Below are positions 45,585 through 54,632 of a stretch of 64,000 bases of DNA, one piece after another. The notes under the pieces were generated by a model, which saw only the letters and a program-made list of their open reading frames with translations, did no database searches and was not told the DNA's origin. How positions within the stretch are numbered: the first letter of the stretch is position 1; the number at the start of each line of letters is the position of its first letter. Source of the DNA: Clostridiales bacterium (lineage in GTDB: Bacteria > Bacillota > Clostridia > Christensenellales > Borkfalkiaceae); contig SVHH01000002.1 in NCBI GenBank assembly GCA_015055945.1, forward strand, positions 124,001-188,000, in the 5' to 3' direction. The position numbers and the translations under genes were made by a program.

Positions 45585-46457
45585 ATGCCCCCAATTTTAG
45601 TAGTTTTGTTAGTTTTGGCAGTGATTGCATTTGTAATCATTATTTCATCAATTAAGATTGTTCGTCAATCAACGGCAGTAGTTGTAGAAAGACTTGGTAA
45701 ATTCCATAGACTTTTACACACTGGCATCCACTTTATTTTCCCGTTCATTGATAAAGCGGTTGGCAACCCCATTAGTTTGAAAGAACGCGTTGCAGACTTT
45801 GCTCCCCAACCCGTTATTACAAAAGATAACGTTACCATGCAAATCGACACGGTTGTCTACTTCCAAGTAACCGATGCTAAACTCTTTACTTACGGTGTTG
45901 AACATCCTATCCGTGCTATTGAAAACCTTACGGCAACCACGCTTAGAAACCTTGTCGGTGAATTAGAACTTGACGGAACGCTTACTTCAAGAGATACCGT
46001 AAACAGCAAAATGCGTATGATTCTTGACGAAGCAACTGACCCGTGGGGTATTAAGATTAACCGTGTGGAACTTAAGAATATTCTTCCGCCGAAGGATATT
46101 CAACAAGCCATGGAAAAACAAATGAGAGCAGAGCGCGAACGCCGTGAAGCAATCTTGAAAGCCGAAGGTGAAAAGAGAAGTAGTATTCTCGTTGCTGAAG
46201 GTGAAAAGGAAGCAATGATTTTACGCGCGGAAGCGAAGAAGGCGGCGGTAATTGCCGAAGCAGAAGGTACTGCTAACGCAATTAAACTTATCAACGATGC
46301 TAACCCCAACGCTGCATACCTTACCTTGAAAGGTTACGACGCGTTGAAGATTATGGCGGACGGCAATGCAACCAAGATTATCGTACCCAGCGAAATTCAA
46401 AACGTAACGGGCTTGCTTGCAAGTTTGAAAGCCGTTGTTGAAGAAGAAAAGAAATAA
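45585..46457 (+). CDS. SPFH/stomatin-like protein (QmcA type)
   Basis: 290 aa. One N-terminal membrane helix, then the SPFH domain (VVERLGKFHRLLHTGIHFIFPF, GVEHPIRAIENLTATTLRN) and a coiled helical region rich in Ala/Glu/Lys (RAERERREAILKAEGEK). It probably forms oligomers at the membrane with the adjacent NfeD protein, and may modulate FtsH, encoded 2.2 kb upstream (inference from known SPFH-FtsH links). Confidence 0.92.
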   Translation: MPPILVVLLVLAVIAFVIIISSIKIVRQSTAVVVERLGKFHRLLHTGIHFIFPFIDKAVGNPISLKERVADFAPQPVITKDNVTMQIDTVVYFQVTDAKLFTYGVEHPIRAIENLTATTLRNLVGELELDGTLTSRDTVNSKMRMILDEATDPWGIKINRVELKNILPPKDIQQAMEKQMRAERERREAILKAEGEKRSSILVAEGEKEAMILRAEAKKAAVIAEAEGTANAIKLINDANPNAAYLTLKGYDALKIMADGNATKIIVPSEIQNVTGLLASLKAVVEEEKK

Positions 46458-46468
46458 ATAAAAATTAA

Positions 46469-46495
46469 AAAAGGGCGCGTTTCTCGCCCTTTTTG
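46469..46495 (+). terminator. Terminator of the par-nfeD-SPFH transcript
   Basis: AAGGGCG/CGCCCTT stem and a T-run. It ends ten bases before the next start codon. Confidence 0.85.
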
Positions 46496-46504
46496 TTTGG
46501 TAAA

Positions 46505-47902
46505 ATGATAGAATTACAAAAGTTAGACAAAAATATTAAAGTAATTGAGCCGTATATATCAAGGTCGGAAGTGTCTTTTTGCGATATTTCTTTAGGCGTG
46601 CGCTTTATGTGGGGTGATGAGTTCGTTATAGAATACGCTATTTATAACGATACGCTTATTATGAAGGAAACTTCACCCGATTATAGCGATGCGTTTTACT
46701 ATCCTATGGGTAGCGATATCAACGGTGCGCTTGGTCGAATAGAAGAATACTGCATAAAAAACAATATGCCGCTTAAGTTTTGCTGTCTTGATAATAGAGT
46801 TGCGGCAATTCTTAGTAAGCGTTATCACTCGGTTAAAATATATAATGATAGAGATTGGAGTGATTATATTTACGATGCGGAAAAGTTCAAAACTTATTCT
46901 GGAAAGAAGTTTAGCGGGCAAAGAAATCACGTAAATAAATTCAAGAGATTATATCCAAATTATTCTTTCAAAGTTATTGAACGCGGAGATTTTTCTAAAA
47001 TCAAAGAGTTTTTGGATGAGTTTAATAGCAAAACCGAGTTTTTGCGCTGGTCTGAAGCGGTTGAACAAAAAAAGGTGTTTGACTTGGTTGAAAACATGTT
47101 TGAACTCGGTCAAGTTGGCGGGCTTATTGAAATAGGCGGAAAAGTAGTTGCTTTTTCCGTTGGTGAAGTTGTCGGCGACACACTCATCGTTCATATCGAA
47201 AAGGCTTTAATTAAGTACGAAGGCATATATCCCACTATGGCGCAAGAGTTTGCAAAAGCGTTTGCAGTATCTGGCGTAAAGAAAATCAACCGCGAAGAAG
47301 ACTGCGGGGATACAGGGCTTAGAATATCTAAACTTCAATATCAACCCATAGAAGTTAAAGAAAAGAACTTTTTAACTGCAACCACGCTTTTTGACAAAAT
47401 TTCCGCACCCGTTTTAATAAAAACCGAACGCTTAACCATAACTGAACTTCAAAAAGAAGATAAAGAACCGTATCAAAAACTCTATCTTGACGAAGAACTA
47501 AACAAGTGGTGGGGTTATGATTATAGGGAAGATTTAGGCGACAATAAACCCACGCCCGAATATTTTTACTTTTTCCAAAACGCATTGAAAGAGAAAAAGG
47601 AAGAATTTTCTTTTGCGGTTAAAGAAAACGGCAAACTCGTTGGAGAACTGGTTTTACACAACTTTGATTTTGTCGGCGGGGTTGAAATGGGTTTTAGGTT
47701 CTTTAAAGATTGTCAAGGTAAAGGATTCGCTTTTGAGAGTGCAACGGCGCTAAAAGAATACGCTTTTGAAATTTTAGGAGCGAAAACCTTAAAGTCAAGA
47801 TGTTTTAAAGAAAATATTCCGTCTGCACGCCTTATAGGTCGACTGGGACTAAAAAAATATAAAGAAAGTGAAACGCATTTCTTTTTCAAATTAGACAGAT
47901 AA
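46505..47902 (+). CDS. Fusion of DUF2156 (LPG-synthase C-like) and GNAT acetyltransferase
   Basis: 465 aa. The first 295 residues resemble DUF2156, the acyl-transferase fold of lysyl-phosphatidylglycerol synthases: RNHVNKFKRLYPNYSFKVI, GGLIEIGGKVVAFSVGE, INREEDCGDTGLRISKLQYQP. The rest (about 305-465) is a RimJ/RimL-type GNAT domain with TERLTITEL, FFKDCQGKGFAFESA (acetyl-CoA loop) and ENIPSARLIGRLGL. The substrate of either half is unknown. The start at 46505 is chosen since the track start lies inside the preceding terminator. Confidence 0.85.
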   Translation: MIELQKLDKNIKVIEPYISRSEVSFCDISLGVRFMWGDEFVIEYAIYNDTLIMKETSPDYSDAFYYPMGSDINGALGRIEEYCIKNNMPLKFCCLDNRVAAILSKRYHSVKIYNDRDWSDYIYDAEKFKTYSGKKFSGQRNHVNKFKRLYPNYSFKVIERGDFSKIKEFLDEFNSKTEFLRWSEAVEQKKVFDLVENMFELGQVGGLIEIGGKVVAFSVGEVVGDTLIVHIEKALIKYEGIYPTMAQEFAKAFAVSGVKKINREEDCGDTGLRISKLQYQPIEVKEKNFLTATTLFDKISAPVLIKTERLTITELQKEDKEPYQKLYLDEELNKWWGYDYREDLGDNKPTPEYFYFFQNALKEKKEEFSFAVKENGKLVGELVLHNFDFVGGVEMGFRFFKDCQGKGFAFESATALKEYAFEILGAKTLKSRCFKENIPSARLIGRLGLKKYKESETHFFFKLDR

Positions 47903-47907
47903 AAAAC

Positions 47908-47940
47908 AAAAACGGTTGAGAAAAAACTCAACCGTTTTAT
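47908..47940. terminator. Bidirectional terminator between the fusion gene and coaE
   Basis: AACGGTTGAG/CTCAACCGTT with A-rich loop and flanks. Confidence 0.88.
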
Positions 47941-47956
47941 TATTTTTGTTACTTTT

Positions 47957-48547
47957 TTATTCGTCAAGACAGGCGGCAATACCCAAAACGCTTTCTTTTA
48001 AGGATATCAAAGAGCCGTTGTTGTACACTACTGCGTAATCACTAAGGTCTGCCGTATCGTAATCAAATTGATTATTCATACGCGATATGATTTGTTCTTC
48101 TGAGAGATTGGATCGCGTTTTAACGCTTTCAATGCGCGCCCTTTTGTCTCGCATTATAACGATAACCGCATCAAAGTGTTTTTGGTAACTGCGTTCAAAG
48201 AGTAAAGGCACTTCAACGAACACTACTCCGCCGAGTTTTTTAGCCTTGCCTTTAACTTCCTTTAGTACTCGCGGGGTGATAAGCGCGGTTAGTTTTTCTA
48301 GCCTTTTCTTATCGTTAAAAACTATTGCGGAAATGGCTTTTCTGTCAATGATTAAATCTTTTTTGCCACTAACTGCACTTGGAAAAAGTTTTTGAAGTTT
48401 ACGCTTAATCTTGTCTTGTTCGTAGAGTTCGTTAGTTATAGCGTCGCAAGAGAGCGTTTTGTATCCAGCATCGCTTAAAATTTTCAGCGCGGCGCTTTTT
48501 CCGCTGCCTATTCCGCCAGTCAATGCTATCATTCTAAATTTTTTCAT
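47957..48547 (-). CDS. coaE: Dephospho-CoA kinase
   Basis: Last step of coenzyme A synthesis. 196 aa. The P-loop GGIGSGKS lies near the N-terminus. ERSYQKHFDAVIVI and the downstream RMNNQ are typical. It starts three bases after the polA stop, so the pair is cotranscribed. Confidence 0.95.
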   Translation of the reverse strand: MKKFRMIALTGGIGSGKSAALKILSDAGYKTLSCDAITNELYEQDKIKRKLQKLFPSAVSGKKDLIIDRKAISAIVFNDKKRLEKLTALITPRVLKEVKGKAKKLGGVVFVEVPLLFERSYQKHFDAVIVIMRDKRARIESVKTRSNLSEEQIISRMNNQFDYDTADLSDYAVVYNNGSLISLKESVLGIAACLDE

Positions 48548-48550
48548 AAA

Positions 48551-51115
48551 TTATTTAGCGTCAAACCAAGTTTTTCCGCTTTCGGGTGAAACGAAAAGCG
48601 GAACGCAAAGTTTAACAGCGCCCTCCATTTCTTCAGTAAGAATTTTTTCAATCATTTCCTTTTCGCTAACAAACGCATCTATGATAAGTTCGTCGTGAAC
48701 TTGCAAAATTAGTTCAGATTTAAGGTTTTCTTTTTTTATGCGTCTAGCGACGCCAAGCATAGCGAGTTTAATGATGTCTGCACTGCTGCCTTGTAACGGC
48801 ATATTCATAGCAACGCGCTCGCCAAACTGGCGCAAGTTGTAGTTTGAAGATAAAAGTTCTCTAATATATCTTCTTCTGCCGAGCAAGGTTTTAGCATAAC
48901 CGTTGGCTTTTGCAAAAGCAACGTTTTTGTCCATATAATCTTTAACTTCGGGGTATTCTTTGAAGTAAGAATTGATATACTCTCTGGCTTGAGCGTTAGA
49001 AATCTTTAGTTGTTTTGCCAAGCCAAATTCACTCATACCGTAAATTATGCCAAAGTTTACAGCCTTTGCACTGCTGCGCATTTGCGGGGTAACTTCATCT
49101 AGTTTTACGCCAAAAACCTTTGCGGCTGTCGTTGCGTGTATATCTTTTCCGCTGTTAAAAGCATCAATTAAACTTTTGCAGCCTGAAAACGCTGCAAGTA
49201 AGCGCAGTTCGATTTGAGAATAATCCGCACCTACTAAAATTCTATCATCGGCTTTTGCAACGAAAAATTTTCTAATTTCCTTGCCTTCTTCTTCCCTTAC
49301 GGGAATGTTTTGAAGGTTGGGTTCTTTGCTGGATAATCTTCCTGTCGCGGTTACCGTTTGATTGAAAGAAGTGTGTATAAGCCCAGTGTTCTTTTCAACT
49401 AGCGGCTTAAACCCTTCGATATAGGTTGAGTGAAGTTTTTGAATTTGTCTATATTTTAAGATAAGCGGAACGATAGGGTGCAAATGTTCAATGCTCTCTA
49501 AAATTTCCGCATTAGTCGAATAGCCCGACTTAGTCTTTTTGCCCTTTGCAATTTGAAGTTTGCCAAAAAGAACTTCGCCTAACTGTTTGGGCGAGTTAAC
49601 GTTAAGAGATGCATCTTCCGCAAGCGCGCGGATTTGCGTTTCTAAATCGGCAAGAATAGATTTATACTTGTCGCCCGCTTGGTTTAGTGCAGTAATTTCC
49701 ACTTTAAAACCCGCGTTTTCCATATCAAAAAGCACGTCGGTAAGCGGAAGTTCAACTTCAAAGTAGAGTTTTTCTTGATCTTCTTCTTTTAATTTGTCTT
49801 TTAAGATATTATACGCCGCAAAAAGCGAAGCCGCGGGCGTTTCTTTATTTAAGCCGTAAGCATCAAACAAATCTTGGGCGGTTTCAACCTTGCCAGAAAA
49901 GTCCGCAAGGTACTTCATTATAGAAATATCATCACAAGGCGCGCTAAAGTCGCTGTGGAATTTAATTAAATGTTTTAAGTCCTTTTTGCTGTAAGCAATA
50001 AGCGGAACTTTTCCAGTAAAAAGCGGAATAAGCGCGGTGATTATTGCGGAAAGTTCAAACCCGTCGTCAAGAAGTAATTGACGGATAGGTATTTTATATT
50101 CGGTTTTGCCGTCGCAAAGATAGGTTGCAGTATCCGTAAAAATTAAAGCAACTTTTTCTGCGCTGTAAATAGGGGTTATGTCAGCAAAATCTTGTACCGT
50201 AACCGTTTTTATTGTACTATTTGACGGAATTTCTTGCACCGTATCACTGGGAATGGCAGCATTTTCAAACAACTCATCCTTTTTGTAGAGCGACTTAAAT
50301 TCATATTCGATAAACTTCTTTCTAACTTCTTGTGAAAACGGAAGTGTAATAGTCATATGAGAAACGTCGGTATCCACGCCGCAGTCGCAGTCGATAGTTG
50401 CAAGCGTCCTAGAAAGATAAGCCGAGTCTTTGCCGTTTATAACTTTTTCTTGCAACTTGCCTTTTAATTCGTGAGCGTTTGCAAAAACGCCGTCAATATC
50501 TTTATAAGATTGCAAAAGGTTAAGTGCTGTTTTTTCGCCCACGCCAGCAATACCGGGGATATTATCTGAAGAATCGCCCATAAGCGCTTTAAGTTCAATT
50601 ATTTGGCTTGGGATAAGGGTTGTTTTTTCAGTAAAATTATCAAGAGTGTAAATTTCAACGTCGGTTATACCGCGTTTTGTAAAGTGAACTTCGGTTTGTT
50701 CGTCAACTAGTTGCAAAGCGTCCTTATCGCCAGTGAAGATGTAGGTTAAAATATCCGTGTGTTTTGCAACCGTGCCTATGATATCGTCCGCTTCCGAGCC
50801 TTCTTTTTCTAAAACGGTAACGCCCATAATCTTTAAAAGGTCTTTTAAGAGCGGAATTTGCGGGCGAAGATCTTCGGGCATAGGCTTTCTTGTGCCCTTA
50901 TAATCAGCAAAAATTTTATGGCGGAAAGTGGGCGCTTTTAAGTCAAAAGCAACCGCAACGTACTTAGGCTTGATATCGCCAAGCATTTTGAAGAACATAT
51001 TCATAAAACCGTACACGGCGTTGGTGGGCGTTCCACTTTTAGTAGAAAGCGCGGGCATAGCGTAAAAAGCACGGTTGATTAAACTGTTTCCATCAATAAG
51101 CACTAATTTTTCCAT
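48551..51115 (-). CDS. polA: DNA polymerase I
   Basis: 854 aa. N-terminal 5'-3' nuclease domain (LIDGNSLINRAFYA, IFTGDKDALQL, GDSSDNIPGIAGVGEKTA), a middle proofreading-like domain, and the family A polymerase (VGADYSQIELRLLAA, RSSAKAVNFGIIYGMSEFGLA, LQVHDELI). The middle domain has VALIFTDTATYLC in place of the metal-binding DxE motif, so proofreading is probably lost, as in many Firmicutes. It fills Okazaki gaps and acts in repair. Confidence 0.96.
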   Translation of the reverse strand: MEKLVLIDGNSLINRAFYAMPALSTKSGTPTNAVYGFMNMFFKMLGDIKPKYVAVAFDLKAPTFRHKIFADYKGTRKPMPEDLRPQIPLLKDLLKIMGVTVLEKEGSEADDIIGTVAKHTDILTYIFTGDKDALQLVDEQTEVHFTKRGITDVEIYTLDNFTEKTTLIPSQIIELKALMGDSSDNIPGIAGVGEKTALNLLQSYKDIDGVFANAHELKGKLQEKVINGKDSAYLSRTLATIDCDCGVDTDVSHMTITLPFSQEVRKKFIEYEFKSLYKKDELFENAAIPSDTVQEIPSNSTIKTVTVQDFADITPIYSAEKVALIFTDTATYLCDGKTEYKIPIRQLLLDDGFELSAIITALIPLFTGKVPLIAYSKKDLKHLIKFHSDFSAPCDDISIMKYLADFSGKVETAQDLFDAYGLNKETPAASLFAAYNILKDKLKEEDQEKLYFEVELPLTDVLFDMENAGFKVEITALNQAGDKYKSILADLETQIRALAEDASLNVNSPKQLGEVLFGKLQIAKGKKTKSGYSTNAEILESIEHLHPIVPLILKYRQIQKLHSTYIEGFKPLVEKNTGLIHTSFNQTVTATGRLSSKEPNLQNIPVREEEGKEIRKFFVAKADDRILVGADYSQIELRLLAAFSGCKSLIDAFNSGKDIHATTAAKVFGVKLDEVTPQMRSSAKAVNFGIIYGMSEFGLAKQLKISNAQAREYINSYFKEYPEVKDYMDKNVAFAKANGYAKTLLGRRRYIRELLSSNYNLRQFGERVAMNMPLQGSSADIIKLAMLGVARRIKKENLKSELILQVHDELIIDAFVSEKEMIEKILTEEMEGAVKLCVPLFVSPESGKTWFDAK

Positions 51116-51263
51116 AAAAATTCCTTATCAATCGCTTGCCAAACATAAAAATTTATGGTATTATTTTATGGCAAGCAACGATGACGTTGTTTTGTGTTAA
51201 GTATTTTACCATTTAATTTTACCAAAAATACTTGTAAAATGCAACAAATAATTAAAAATAAAC

Positions 51264-51350
51264 GCCGCTGTGGTGAAATTGGCAGACGCGCTGGACTCAA
51301 AATCCAGTGGTAGTGATACCGTGCCGGTTCGACTCCGGCCAGCGGCACCA
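51264..51350 (+). tRNA. tRNA-Leu (anticodon CAA)
   Basis: 87 nt with the 3' CCA encoded. Acceptor stem GCCGCTG/CAGCGGC, D-arm TGGTGAAATTGGCAGACGC, anticodon stem CTGGA/TCCAG with loop CTCAAAA (anticodon CAA), long class II variable arm and T-loop TTCGACTC. The long arm and G/A signature fit leucine. The minus-strand ORF over it is an artefact. Confidence 0.97.
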
Positions 51351-51388
51351 AAAAAAGAAAGCGACTAACTCAGTCGCTTTCTTTTTTA
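51351..51388 (+). terminator. Terminator of tRNA-Leu
   Basis: AAGAAAGCGACT/AGTCGCTTTCTT hairpin with T6. Confidence 0.9.
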
Positions 51389-51389
51389 T

Positions 51390-51545
51390 CCAAGCCATCG
51401 TCGGCTTGGTATGTAATCACGCGATAGCGTGTATGTAATTGCCAAGGCACATATATTTCTTTGTGTGGGTTGGCTTGATGACATGCACAACGTTGTTGTG
51501 AGTACATGCAATACTGCGTATTGATTACATTCACGATGAATCGTG
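51390..51545 (+). repeat. Array of short perfect hairpins before the four-helix-bundle gene
   Basis: At least five perfect small stems in about 155 bases: CCAAGCC/GGCTTGG, CACGC/GCGTG (loop GATA), CACAAC/GTTGTG, AATAC/GTATT (loop TGC), CACGAT/ATCGTG (loop GA). Between them recur unpaired words TATGTAAT, TACATGC and ATTACAT. The array begins one base after the tRNA terminator and ends 19 bases before the ATG. Confidence 0.75.
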
Positions 51546-51564
51546 AGTAGTTGAAGGGGAATTT

Positions 51565-51924
51565 ATGCAAAAAAACTTACTGATGGAGTATTCTAAACGA
51601 TTAGCGATTGAGTTAGAACTTGTTTGCAAGGAGATTAAAGGAAATTCAAATGCGGTTTTTCAAATAAGAAAGTCATCATCTAGTGTTTTTGCAAACGTAA
51701 GCGAAGCGCAATATCCACAAAGTTTAAAAGACATGTTATCTAAACTTAAAATTGCGAGAAAAGAATGTTTTGAAACAGAAAGTTGGTTAGAAATTTTACG
51801 CTCGACAGGATATATAAATGAGAATATTTTTAAAAAATATCGTAACCTTTGTGGGCGAATTAGAAGAATGCTTACTGCTTCTTGTATCACTATCGAAAAA
51901 AAGATAGCAGATAGCACTGTGTAA
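51565..51924 (+). CDS. Four-helix-bundle protein (S23 / Avd-like, TIGR02436)
   Basis: 119 aa, all-helical. EYSKRLAIELELVCKEI, IRKSSSSVFANVSEAQYPQS, LKIARKECFETESWLEILRSTGYI and a basic RIRRML stretch match the family first seen in 23S rRNA intervening sequences and related to the Avd accessory protein of diversity-generating retroelements. No reverse transcriptase lies near. The upstream hairpin array and position next to a tRNA suggest a small mobile cassette. AAGGGGAATTT is the ribosome-binding site. Confidence 0.88.
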   Translation: MQKNLLMEYSKRLAIELELVCKEIKGNSNAVFQIRKSSSSVFANVSEAQYPQSLKDMLSKLKIARKECFETESWLEILRSTGYINENIFKKYRNLCGRIRRMLTASCITIEKKIADSTV

Positions 51925-51944
51925 AATAAAGTGAAAATTATAAT

Positions 51945-51985
51945 AAAAGAGCAAGCAACTAAAAAGTTGTTTGCTCTTTTCGTTT
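51945..51985 (+). terminator. Terminator of the four-helix-bundle gene
   Basis: Stem of GAGCAAGCAAC with GTTGTTTGCTC (G-T mismatch), A-run before and T-run after. A near-identical hairpin follows the next gene. Confidence 0.85.
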
Positions 51986-52077
51986 TATGGTTGGGTTTTG
52001 TAAAAATTTTGGTTTGGTATTTACAAAATGAGTTTAGAGTGATATAATTAAGTAAACAAAAACTTGTGGGGTGGGGT

Positions 52078-52989
52078 ATGAAAAAGACCATTAAATTATT
52101 TTCAATTTTTTGTTTAATACTCGTTCTATGTTCTTCGCTTTTTGCGGGGTGTGATTTGTTTGGTGGCGGAAGTGACGGCGTTGAAAGATATAACGACGAA
52201 TTAACTTCAGCGACGGGCAAGTGGTTTTTAATGGACGACAATGATACTTATTTTGAGTTTGACGGTACGAAAAACGTTATGACGGTTAGGTATTTTGAAG
52301 ACGGGGCTTTTAAATACGACGGAAAATTTAGGGCTATATATAAAGGGCTTGGCGATGACGTTATTACGCCGCTAACTTACGTTGTTAAGAGAAGTGATAA
52401 AACGAAAGAAGACTGGATAAACTGTTACGTTGAGAATTTTAAGCAAGACTTTACGCAGTTTACCATAATGAATATTGAAGAAGATTTGGGGATGATAGAC
52501 GCGTCCCTTTACTCACACGTTTATAGAATTAGTGAATTACCCTATAAAATGGGCACTTATATTTTAGAAGGCAAGGAACAAGTGGAAGAAACTGATAATT
52601 ATAAGTACGCAAAAGAATTTTATATCCCCAGCGGCACTTATAGTTTAAGTTCGGGCGAAAGTTTTACTTTTTTGGTAACAAAACCGACCACTCAAGAGTT
52701 GTTTCAGTATAGAAACGGCGATACGATAGTGGAAGGAACTTATAGGATGGCTCAAGATAAAAAGACCGTTTATTTGTATATATCGCACGACCAGTATTCA
52801 AAGGTAACCAAAGCCGATAAAGAGCATTACGACACCACTTTTGACATTTATTATCCGCCCGATATTTATCTTCGCGGAGATTTTTCTAACAGTGAACACT
52901 TAATAATCAACGATTTATATCATCACGGCGAAAGCCCGATTGAAGTTCCTGATTCCGCGTGGACTTTTGGAAAATATATTAAAAATTAA
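52078..52989 (+). CDS. Secreted lipoprotein, unknown function
   Basis: 303 aa. Signal peptide with lipobox FAGC (Cys about 23). The mature part is soluble, rich in aromatic residues, with repeated short strands such as GKWFLMDDNDTYFEFDG, GTYSLSSGESFTFLV and VEGTYRMAQDKKTVYLYI, which suggest a lipocalin-like or beta-barrel domain of the kind common in Clostridia lipoproteins. The ATG at 52078 is preferred over the track start because GGGGTGGGG then lies ahead. Single gene. Confidence 0.82.
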   Translation: MKKTIKLFSIFCLILVLCSSLFAGCDLFGGGSDGVERYNDELTSATGKWFLMDDNDTYFEFDGTKNVMTVRYFEDGAFKYDGKFRAIYKGLGDDVITPLTYVVKRSDKTKEDWINCYVENFKQDFTQFTIMNIEEDLGMIDASLYSHVYRISELPYKMGTYILEGKEQVEETDNYKYAKEFYIPSGTYSLSSGESFTFLVTKPTTQELFQYRNGDTIVEGTYRMAQDKKTVYLYISHDQYSKVTKADKEHYDTTFDIYYPPDIYLRGDFSNSEHLIINDLYHHGESPIEVPDSAWTFGKYIKN

Positions 52990-53011
52990 GGTTTTTTAGT
53001 AAAAACAAGCA

Positions 53012-53050
53012 AAAAAGAGCAAAAAACGAAAAGTTGTTTGCTCTTTTTCT
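53012..53050 (+). terminator. Terminator of the lipoprotein gene
   Basis: AAAGAGCAA...TTGCTCTTT hairpin with T-run, similar to that at 51945. Confidence 0.82.
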
Positions 53051-53165
53051 TTTGTCGAAAGAAAAAAGCTATTTTAAAAGTTTTACAAAATCAGTTTACA
53101 AAAAACATTTAATTATGTATAATTAAAAATAAGTTTATTGACAAGGCTTTTTTACAGGAGAAAAA

Positions 53166-54632
53166 ATGTTTTACTGGATCTTTTTTGCGCTTGCAATTGG
53201 CGCATCACTAGCAATGTTTTTTACAAAGATTTATAAAAGCGAAAACCCGTTGGTTGAAAAAATTGCTAAAATCACGGTTGTCGTTTGGATGTGTTTATAC
53301 TTTTTAAACCTTTTCCTTCCCGACGGCTTGGTTTTAAGAAGTTACGAAAACGTTTCGTACTACGTAACTGGTGAAAACACTTGGCTTGTTATGCTTAGAT
53401 GGTGTAACGACGTTGCCTTTTTAGTTCTTCCCGTTGCGGTATTCTTCAAAAAAGAAGCGTTTATTAAGATTTCTGGGTATTTTCTTATTCTCGTTTGCTT
53501 AGTTAACGTTGCCGTTTACTTTAAGCAAATTGAATTCTTCACCAGTGAACTCGGTGCGGGTATTGCTCAAATCAGATTTTTCAGCGCTGATTTTAAGGCT
53601 TTCTTATACGACAAGGTGTTTAGAAGCATTTGGTTTGGACTTTTAATGTTTGTTGAACTTATGCTTATCGTTTTCGTGGTTTTAAGAAATATTGAAGTTT
53701 TCAAAAAGCCCGTTACGGTAAAGGGCGCGCTTATTAACCTTGGAATTTTTGCGTTGGTATTCTTTTCGATTATGCCTATCTACGCACCGCAATATATTTT
53801 CAAAGGTTATTCACTCACAACCGAAAATAATTTTGACAACTTCAAAATGGGCACGCCTTTCCATATTATTTGGATAATCTTCGTAATTGCTGAAGGCGTT
53901 GGTTTGACCCTTTTGTTTAGAAAGAAATCTTATGAAGATAAATATATAGTGGTATTGATGCTTGCATTATCGCTCGTTATGCAATATCACGAAATGTTTA
54001 CTTGCGTAGGTGAAATTACCACGCATAGAATGCCCTTCCAACTGTGCAATATGGCTGGTTTCTTCATCCTTTTAATGCTTTTAACAAAGAGCGAAAAGGT
54101 TTATCACTTTACCTTGGTTATAAACGCGGTCGGCGCAATAATCGCTATGGCGATATGTGATACCACGCCTTTTGGTATTGCTTACGTAATGAATATTCAC
54201 TACGTATTCGAACACACCAACGTAATTTTAACGCCTATCCTTTGTGCAACATTAGGGCTTTTCCCGAGATTGAAAACCAAGCACGTTATTGACTTCTTAG
54301 TTGGTTTTGCAATTTATTTTGCATTTATTCTTCTCATCGGTGGAACGTTTACTGGTCTTAAAGAAATGGGCGGGGAAAACGCTGATTACTGGAATTGCAA
54401 TTACTTGTTTATGTTCAACAAGGACGAAACCGCCGCAATCGTCGGTTTCGTTGCGCCTTTGTTTGATATAAAAATTACTTTATTTAACTTCTTTACGCTT
54501 AGTTTAATACAATTAGTTGTATTCGTTGCGTTCTCTGTGATATGCACGGGCGCGTTCTTCGCAATTAAAGCGCTTACGAATATAGGCAAAAAGAAAGAAC
54601 CCGTTATTAAAAATGAGCAACTTAGCGAATAA
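53166..54632 (+). CDS. Large YwaF-like membrane protein
   Basis: 488 aa, about 13 hydrophobic segments. The C-terminal half has YwaF features: MPFQLCNMAGFFILLMLL, then NIHYVFEHTNVILTPILCATLGLFPR, and a late PLFDIKITLFNF. The N-terminal half may be a second degenerate unit (LRWCNDVAFLVLPVAVFF), so the protein could be an internal duplication. Function unknown. Its last 20 bases overlap the acyltransferase gene. A shorter relative is at 12786. Confidence 0.72.
   Translation: MFYWIFFALAIGASLAMFFTKIYKSENPLVEKIAKITVVVWMCLYFLNLFLPDGLVLRSYENVSYYVTGENTWLVMLRWCNDVAFLVLPVAVFFKKEAFIKISGYFLILVCLVNVAVYFKQIEFFTSELGAGIAQIRFFSADFKAFLYDKVFRSIWFGLLMFVELMLIVFVVLRNIEVFKKPVTVKGALINLGIFALVFFSIMPIYAPQYIFKGYSLTTENNFDNFKMGTPFHIIWIIFVIAEGVGLTLLFRKKSYEDKYIVVLMLALSLVMQYHEMFTCVGEITTHRMPFQLCNMAGFFILLMLLTKSEKVYHFTLVINAVGAIIAMAICDTTPFGIAYVMNIHYVFEHTNVILTPILCATLGLFPRLKTKHVIDFLVGFAIYFAFILLIGGTFTGLKEMGGENADYWNCNYLFMFNKDETAAIVGFVAPLFDIKITLFNFFTLSLIQLVVFVAFSVICTGAFFAIKALTNIGKKKEPVIKNEQLSE

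Noticed and set aside
51166-51351. Minus-strand 61-aa ORF (MVPLAGVEPARY...)
   Set aside because: It is the antisense reading of tRNA-Leu, a well-known false ORF.
51565-51924. Diversity-generating retroelement around the Avd-like gene
   Set aside because: No reverse transcriptase, template repeat or variable-repeat target gene was seen in the surrounding sequence.
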